NCBI RefSeq assembly: GCF_036226365.1
Contig: NZ_CP108462.1
Span: 1,364,001-1,428,000 of the forward strand
Source of the DNA: Streptomyces sp. NBC_01262
GTDB lineage: Bacteria > Actinomycetota > Actinomycetes > Streptomycetales > Streptomycetaceae
DNA length: 64,000 nucleotides
Reading direction: 5' to 3'
Under the pieces are notes generated by a model, which was not told the DNA's origin, searched no databases, and saw only the letters and a program-made list of their open reading frames with translations. Below, piece after piece: positions 59,099 through 64,000 of this stretch. Within the stretch, counting starts at the first letter, position 1; the number at the start of each line of letters is the position of its first letter. Made by a program: the position numbers and the translations under genes.

Positions 59099-61315
59099 AT
59101 GGCTACTTTCCTCTATCGGCTGGGCCGTCTGGCCTTCCGGCGGCGCTGGTACGTCGCCCTGCTGTGGGTCGCGGTGCTGGCCGCCGTCGGCTTCGGCGCC
59201 GCCACGGCGCCGGCCGCCTCCGACGACGCGTCCACGATGCCGGGTATCGAGTCGCAAAAGGCGTTCGACCTGCTGGAGCAGCGCTTCCCCGGCACCGCCG
59301 CCGACGGGGCCAACGCCCGGGTGGTGTTCGTCGCCCCGGGCGGGCAGAAGGTGACGGCTGCGGACAACCGGGCGGTGATCGAGAAGTTCGTGGACGAGGC
59401 GGCCGACGGCAGGCAAGTGGCCAGTGCGGTGGGCCCGTTCCAGGCGAAGGCGGTGAGCAAGGACGCCTCGACGGCGTACGCCACCGTCACCTACAAGGTG
59501 AAGGCCGACGACCTCACCGACACCGCCAAGAAGAAGCTTCAGGACGCCATCGACCAGGCCCGGGACTCCGGCCTGACCGTCGAGGTCGGCGGCACCGCCC
59601 TGGCCACCCAGCCCGCCGCGGGCGGGGCAGCCGAGATCATCGGCATCTCCATCGCGGCGCTGGTGCTGCTGGTGACTTTTGGTTCGATGGCCGCCGCCGG
59701 GCTGCCGCTGCTGACCGCGATCCTCGGCGTCGGCATCAGCATGGCCTCGATCCTAGCCCTGGCCAGCACGTTCGGGCTGTCGGAGACGACCGGCACGCTG
59801 GCCACGATGCTCGGCCTGGCCTGCGGCATCGACTACGCACTGTTCATCGTCTCCCGCTACCGCGAAGAGCGAGCCAAGGGCCACACACCCCAGGAAGCCG
59901 CGAGTCTGGCCGCGGGAACCGCCGGGTCGGCAGTGGTCTTCGCCGGACTGACCGTCGTCATCGCACTGGCCGGACTCTCCGTCGTCGGCATTCCCATGCT
60001 CACCAAGATGGGCCTCGCCGCCGCCGGAGCCGTCGTCATCGGCGTTGTCATCTCGCTGACCCTGGTCCCGGCGCTGCTGGGCTTCTGGCCGAACGCCGTG
60101 CTGTCGCGCTCCACCCGCAAGCGCGGGGTGGGCAAGGACGGCGGCGAGAACAACGGCGGCAGCCGGTGGGCCCGGTTCGTCCTGCGCCGTCCGGTCCCGG
60201 TGCTGCTGCTCAGCGTGGTCGGCCTGGGTGTCATCGCCCTGCCGGTGCTGGACCTGCAGTTGGGCATGCCCGGCGACGAGGCCAAGGCCACCTCCACCAC
60301 CGAGCGCCGCGCCTACGACGACCTCGCCAAGGGCTTCGGCCCCGGCTTCAACGGACCCCTGACCATCGTCGTGGACGCCAAGGGCGCCGACGACCCCAAG
60401 GCCGCCGTCACCACGATCACACAGAAGATCGGCGCCACCAAGGGAGTCGTGTCCGTCTCCGCGGCCCGGTTCAACAGCGCCGGTGACACGGCGGTCTTCT
60501 CCGCCACCCCGTCCACCAGCCCCACCGACAAGAAGACCCAGGACCTCGTCCACACCATTCGTGACAACCGGTCGGCGACCGAATCCGCCACCGGTGCGAC
60601 GTTCGAGGTCACCGGCACCACCGCGCTCAACATCGACGTGTCCCAGAAGGTCCAGAGCGCGCTGATCCCCTACCTCGTCGTCGTGGTGGGCCTGGCCATC
60701 GTGCTCCTGCTGCTGGTGTTCCGCTCGATCCTCGTACCGCTCAAGGCGGCGGCCGGCTTCCTGCTCTCGGTGCTGGCGGCCCTCGGCTCGGTCGTGGCGG
60801 TCTTCCAGTGGGGCTGGGGCGCGAGCCTCCTCGGCGTCCAGGAGACCGGCCCCATCATGAACATGATGCCGATCTTCCTGGTGGGCATCGTCTTCGGCCT
60901 CGCCATGGACTACGAGGTCTTCCTGGTCGCCCGCATGCGGGAGGCGTACGTCCACGGGGACGAGCCCGGCCAGGCCATCACCACCGGCTTCCGCTACAGC
61001 GCCCGCGTCGTGGTGGCGGCGGCGCTGATCATGATGGCCGTGTTCTCCGGGTTCATCGGCGCCAGCGAGTCCATGATCAAGACAATCGGCTTCGGCCTCG
61101 CCATCGCCGTCCTGTTCGACGCCTTCGTCGTCCGCATGGCCTTCGTCCCCGCCGTGCTCGCCCTCCTCGGCAAGGCCGCCTGGTGGCTGCCCCGCTGGCT
61201 CGACAAGGCGCTGCCCAACATCGACGTCGAGGGCGAAGCCCTCACCCACCGCCCGGCCGACACCCCGGAGGAGCAGGCCGGTCATCCGGCCGACCTGGAA
61301 TCCGTCAGGGCCTGA
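59099..61315 (+). CDS. MMPL-family RND transporter
   Basis: A 738-residue protein from ATG 59099. Twelve membrane helices in two halves, each with a large outside loop. Family features: GLACGIDYALFIVSRYREER, GLTVVIALAGLSVVGIPML, and in the second half FGLAMDYEVFLVARMREAY with the proton-relay Asp in DY. Actinobacterial MMPL proteins export lipids, siderophores or drugs with the proton gradient. The adjacent, convergent AraC gene may regulate it, though not from a shared promoter. Confidence 0.88.
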   Translation: MATFLYRLGRLAFRRRWYVALLWVAVLAAVGFGAATAPAASDDASTMPGIESQKAFDLLEQRFPGTAADGANARVVFVAPGGQKVTAADNRAVIEKFVDEAADGRQVASAVGPFQAKAVSKDASTAYATVTYKVKADDLTDTAKKKLQDAIDQARDSGLTVEVGGTALATQPAAGGAAEIIGISIAALVLLVTFGSMAAAGLPLLTAILGVGISMASILALASTFGLSETTGTLATMLGLACGIDYALFIVSRYREERAKGHTPQEAASLAAGTAGSAVVFAGLTVVIALAGLSVVGIPMLTKMGLAAAGAVVIGVVISLTLVPALLGFWPNAVLSRSTRKRGVGKDGGENNGGSRWARFVLRRPVPVLLLSVVGLGVIALPVLDLQLGMPGDEAKATSTTERRAYDDLAKGFGPGFNGPLTIVVDAKGADDPKAAVTTITQKIGATKGVVSVSAARFNSAGDTAVFSATPSTSPTDKKTQDLVHTIRDNRSATESATGATFEVTGTTALNIDVSQKVQSALIPYLVVVVGLAIVLLLLVFRSILVPLKAAAGFLLSVLAALGSVVAVFQWGWGASLLGVQETGPIMNMMPIFLVGIVFGLAMDYEVFLVARMREAYVHGDEPGQAITTGFRYSARVVVAAALIMMAVFSGFIGASESMIKTIGFGLAIAVLFDAFVVRMAFVPAVLALLGKAAWWLPRWLDKALPNIDVEGEALTHRPADTPEEQAGHPADLESVRA

Positions 61316-62294
61316 GCCCCTCGGACATCAGCCGGCGGAACTCGCCGGGCGGCATGCCGTAGGCCGTACGGAAGACCCGGCTGAAGTCGGCCGCGCGGAC
61401 GAATCCCCAACGGCGTCCGATGGCGTGGACGGGGGTTCCGGCGAGCGCGGGGTCGGCGAGGTCGCGGCGGCAGCGTTCGAGGCGCCGGGTTCTGGTCCAG
61501 ACGGCGACCGACTGGCCCTGCTCGCGGTACAGGCGGTGCAGGTAGCTCACGGAGATCAGATTGCTTCTGGCGATCATGGCGGGGGTCAGTTCGGGGTCGG
61601 CGAGATTGTTCTCGATGAAGCTCTGGATACGCAGCAGGAGTGTGCGCCGGTGCGATTCGTTCGCGGACTCGGTCGGTCTGCCGAGCTGCTCGGAGAGCAT
61701 GACGGTCACCAGGTCCAGCGCGACGTTCGCCAGCCGCGGCCCGTCCACGGCGCGGAAGGTGTCGGTGCGGGTGACCAGACGGGACAGGCATCCGACGGCC
61801 AGTGACGCGGTGCCCTCGCTGGTGTCCAGGGGCAGGGCGAGCAGCTTGTCGATCTCGGCCGCGGGAAGCGGAAGCAGGCTCTTGGGGAAGTGCGCGACCA
61901 TCAGCTCGGCGGTGCCCTCGTGCACGGCGAAGGCGTCGAACGGCTGCGAGCTGTCGTAGATCATCGCGTGGCCGGGTCTCAGGAGGCTCTGCCGGCCGGC
62001 CTGTTCGATGCCGTGCGTGCCGTCGAGGACGACGGCGAGCTGGTACTTCTCGGGGTCGGAGCGGCGGATGAGTTTCGCCGTGCGGCGGGCCTCGATGGAG
62101 GAGTACCTCACCAGGTTGACCTGGATGATGCCCAGGTCCAGCGTGGTGAGCATGCCCTGGAATTCGTTCACGCGGTCGGTGCGGACGTAGGACGGGATGA
62201 TGGAGCGGGTGTTCTCCTCCCGCCAGACGCCGAATCGTTCCGCCGCGGGCAGGCCCTCGGTGGTGAACACTGCCGCCTGCATCCGGATGGCCAT
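61305..62294 (-). CDS. AraC-family transcriptional regulator
   Basis: A 329-residue protein from ATG 62294. N-terminal cupin-like ligand domain of the AraC_binding_2 type (FGVWREENTRSIIPSYVRT), then two HTH motifs: LTPAMIARSNLISVSYLHRLYR and RRWGFVRAADFSRVFRTAYG followed by MPPGEFRRL. It overlaps the MMPL gene end by 11 bases. Ligand and targets unknown. Confidence 0.88.
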   Translation of the reverse strand: MAIRMQAAVFTTEGLPAAERFGVWREENTRSIIPSYVRTDRVNEFQGMLTTLDLGIIQVNLVRYSSIEARRTAKLIRRSDPEKYQLAVVLDGTHGIEQAGRQSLLRPGHAMIYDSSQPFDAFAVHEGTAELMVAHFPKSLLPLPAAEIDKLLALPLDTSEGTASLAVGCLSRLVTRTDTFRAVDGPRLANVALDLVTVMLSEQLGRPTESANESHRRTLLLRIQSFIENNLADPELTPAMIARSNLISVSYLHRLYREQGQSVAVWTRTRRLERCRRDLADPALAGTPVHAIGRRWGFVRAADFSRVFRTAYGMPPGEFRRLMSEGLRP

Positions 62295-62370
62295 TGCTGA
62301 ATGATCCAAGTGCGCCCTGGTGCGTACAAGCGACTTTCGGCCAGCGAACCGCGCGGAATCGGACACGCCG

Positions 62371-62398
62371 CCCGGACAGGTCCTAAGGCCTGTCCGGG
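62371..62398 (-). terminator. Terminator overlapping the stop of the siderophore ATPase gene
   Basis: A 10-bp perfect stem (CCCGGACAGG with CCTGTCCGGG) and an 8-base loop that contains the stop codon of the ATPase gene. Termination would be coupled to the last codons of translation. Confidence 0.75.
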
Positions 62399-63168
62399 GC
62401 CAGGGGCCGCGCGGCGTACGTGATGCGTACGACTCCGTCGGCGTGGCGCTCGGCGGCCGCCGTGACGCCGAAGACCTCCCGCAGGACGGCGGGGGTCAGG
62501 ACGTCGAGGACGGGGCCCGCGCCGACGACCTCGCCGTCGTGGAGGACGGCCACCTGGTCGCAGAGCCGGGCGGCGAGGTCGAGGTCGTGCAGGACGGCGA
62601 GGGTGGTGGTGCCGGAGGACCGGATCAGGTCGAGCAGCTCGAAGCGGGCGCGGATGTCGAGGTGGTTGGTCAGCTCGTCGAGGACGAGGAGCTCGGGGCC
62701 CTGCGCCAGGGCGCGGGCGAGCAGGACGCGCTGGCGTTCGCCGCCGGAGAGGGAGGCGAAGTCCCGGTCGGCCAGGGGGCGGGCGCCGCAGCGGTCGATG
62801 GCCTCGGCGACGGCCCGGCGGTCCTCGGCGCCGTCCCGGCCCAGCAGTCCGTGGTGCGGGGTGCGGCCGAGGGCGACGATCTCGGTGACGGACAGGCCGC
62901 TCGTGCTGCCGGTGGCGTCCTGGAGCACGGCGGCGGTACGGCGGGCGGCGGTACGGGCGGACAGCGCCCATACGTCGTCCCCGCCGACGCGGACCACGCC
63001 GAGGGCGGGGCGCAGGGACCGGTAGACGGTGCGCAGCAGGGTGGACTTGCCGCTGCCGTTGGGGCCGACGAGGCCGACGATGTCGCCCTTGCCGACGTCC
63101 AGGTGCACATCGCGCAGGATCGGCCGGCGGTCCAGGGTGATGTGGAGCTGCTCCACGGTGAGTCTCAC
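62383..63168 (-). CDS. Iron-siderophore ABC transporter ATP-binding protein
   Basis: A 261-residue FecE/FhuC-type ATPase from GTG 63168, GTGA overlap with the permease gene. Walker A GLVGPNGSGKSTLLRTVYRS, signature FASLSGGERQRVLLARAL, Walker B LLVLDELTNHLD and the His switch in LAVLHDLDLAARLCD. It powers uptake of an Fe(III)-siderophore, cobalamin or heme-like cargo; which one cannot be told here. Confidence 0.9.
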   Translation of the reverse strand: MRLTVEQLHITLDRRPILRDVHLDVGKGDIVGLVGPNGSGKSTLLRTVYRSLRPALGVVRVGGDDVWALSARTAARRTAAVLQDATGSTSGLSVTEIVALGRTPHHGLLGRDGAEDRRAVAEAIDRCGARPLADRDFASLSGGERQRVLLARALAQGPELLVLDELTNHLDIRARFELLDLIRSSGTTTLAVLHDLDLAARLCDQVAVLHDGEVVGAGPVLDVLTPAVLREVFGVTAAAERHADGVVRITYAARPLAPDRP

Positions 63169-64000
63169 GCGGCGTCCAGCCCCTTGTCACGTCGCAGTAG
63201 CCACAGGAAGAACGGGGCGCCCAGCAGGGCGGTGAGGATGCCCAGCGGCAGTTCGTTGGGCCGGTTGAGGGTGCGGGAGAGCAGGTCCACGACGACCAGG
63301 TAGACGGCCCCGGTCAGCGCGGTGAGCGGCAGCAGTCTGCGGTGGTCGGCGCCGGTGGCGAGGCGTACCAGGTGGGGGATCATCAGGCCGACGAAGCCGA
63401 TGCCGCCCGCGACGGCGATGACGGTGCCGGTCAGCAGCGAGGACAGCACCAGCAGCACGGCCCGCAGCCGGTTCACGTCCACGCCCAGCGCGGTCGCGGA
63501 CTCGTCGCCCGCGAGCAGGACGTTGAGGCGGCGGCCGAAGAGCGCCAGCACGACGGTGGTGGAGAGCACGACCGCGCTGACGACGGGCAGTTGGCTCCAC
63601 TGGGCGCCCGAGACGCTGCCGAGCATCCAGAACATCACCGTCCGCAGCTCGGTCGGGGTCGCCCGCAGTTGCAGAAAGCTGGTCGCCGACAGGAAGACAT
63701 AGCCGACGGCCACCCCGGACAGCACCAGCCGGGTCGGGGCCACCCTCCCCCGGCGCTGCCCGAGGACGAAGACCAGGATCCCGGCCGCCAGCGCGCCGAG
63801 GAAGGCCGCCGTGGAGACCCCGAGCCCGCCCAGCGACGCCCCCGTGGCTGCCGTGATGACCAGGACGGCGCCGAGCGAGGCCCCGTAGGAGAAGCCCAGC
63901 ACGGTCGGATCGGCGAGCGGGTTGGACACCAGCGCCTGGAGCACCGCCCCGGAGACCGCCAGCCCGGCCCCGACCAGTGCGGCCAGGACCACCCGCGGGG
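63165..64000 (-). CDS. FecCD-family iron-siderophore permease, cut by window edge
   Basis: The C-terminal 278 or so residues of a typical 330-350-residue permease. Motifs: GAVLQALVSNPLADPTVLGFSYGAS, split by membrane helices, LAGDESATALGVDVNRLR (the coupling helix region), and GFVGLMIPHLVRLATGADHR. The start lies beyond 64000. It forms the channel with the ATPase downstream; a binding protein and a second permease are expected outside the window. Confidence 0.88.
   Translation of the reverse strand, partial: PRVVLAALVGAGLAVSGAVLQALVSNPLADPTVLGFSYGASLGAVLVITAATGASLGGLGVSTAAFLGALAAGILVFVLGQRRGRVAPTRLVLSGVAVGYVFLSATSFLQLRATPTELRTVMFWMLGSVSGAQWSQLPVVSAVVLSTTVVLALFGRRLNVLLAGDESATALGVDVNRLRAVLLVLSSLLTGTVIAVAGGIGFVGLMIPHLVRLATGADHRRLLPLTALTGAVYLVVVDLLSRTLNRPNELPLGILTALLGAPFFLWLLRRDKGLDAA

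Overview
The window is very GC-rich, with tightly packed genes, many GTG starts, 4-bp stop/start overlaps and several TetR, MarR, LacI, AraC and MocR regulators. Together with the SCO6655-type pterin locus, this points to a Streptomyces or close relative. No rRNA, tRNA, CRISPR array or phage module was seen. Both edges cut a gene: a short-chain dehydrogenase on the left and an iron-siderophore permease on the right.

Layout. (1) 0.1-6.9 kb: a Cys-free double-glycine peptide gene, a hairpin, and a three-gene NHLM-type exporter (HlyD-like adaptor, C39-peptidase ABC protein, second ABC protein), closed by a 192-bp element with 21-bp inverted repeats. (2) 7.1-18.9 kb: an HsaA-like flavoprotein, a small GNAT protein, and a nearly complete KstR2-type regulon for steroid C/D-ring (HIP) breakdown: an acyl-CoA dehydrogenase pair, ipdF, kstR2, fadA6, two SDRs, echA20, ipdA, ipdB and ipdC, with two matching operators in the divergent promoters. 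(3) 18.9-24.6 kb: a glycosyltransferase and three exported proteins (FG-GAP propeller, intradiol dioxygenase, beta-helix-like protein). (4) 25.2-27.2 kb: AlkB and Ogt alkylation repair, then a GTP cyclohydrolase II variant. (5) 26.5-34.1 kb: an uncharacterised pyrimidine/pterin cluster holding that GTP cyclohydrolase, a creatininase-family protein, a RibD-type reductase, a YbhN-like membrane protein, a methyltransferase, a glycosyltransferase, an atypical PTPS, an alcohol dehydrogenase and a CDP-alcohol phosphatidyltransferase. (6) 34.8-42.3 kb: a ribose-type ABC importer divergent from L-fuconate dehydratase, SDR, mutarotase and lactonase genes, i.e. non-phosphorylative deoxysugar catabolism. 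(7) 42.3-47.4 kb: an EF-G paralogue, and a MocR regulator divergent from a methyltransferase-GNAT fusion. (8) 47.5-53.7 kb: SDR, two Gfo/Idh enzymes, a LacI regulator, a PhyH dioxygenase and an aldo-keto reductase. (9) 53.7-62.3 kb: small regulator/target pairs (TetR, MarR), membrane proteins, a methyltransferase, an MMPL transporter and an AraC regulator. (10) 62.4-64 kb: a siderophore ABC uptake system.

Three things stand out. The GTP cyclohydrolase carries the Tyr-to-Met exchange described for the FAPy-forming S. coelicolor enzyme SCO6655, and its neighbours look like a pathway to an unknown, possibly lipid-linked and glycosylated pterin or pyrimidine. A TGTCGACA palindrome, twice arranged as pairs exactly 52 bp apart, sits upstream of the exporter region and of the secreted-protein genes 22 kb away, which suggests one regulon. 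The small peptide next to the NHLM exporter has no Cys and no modification enzyme beside it.
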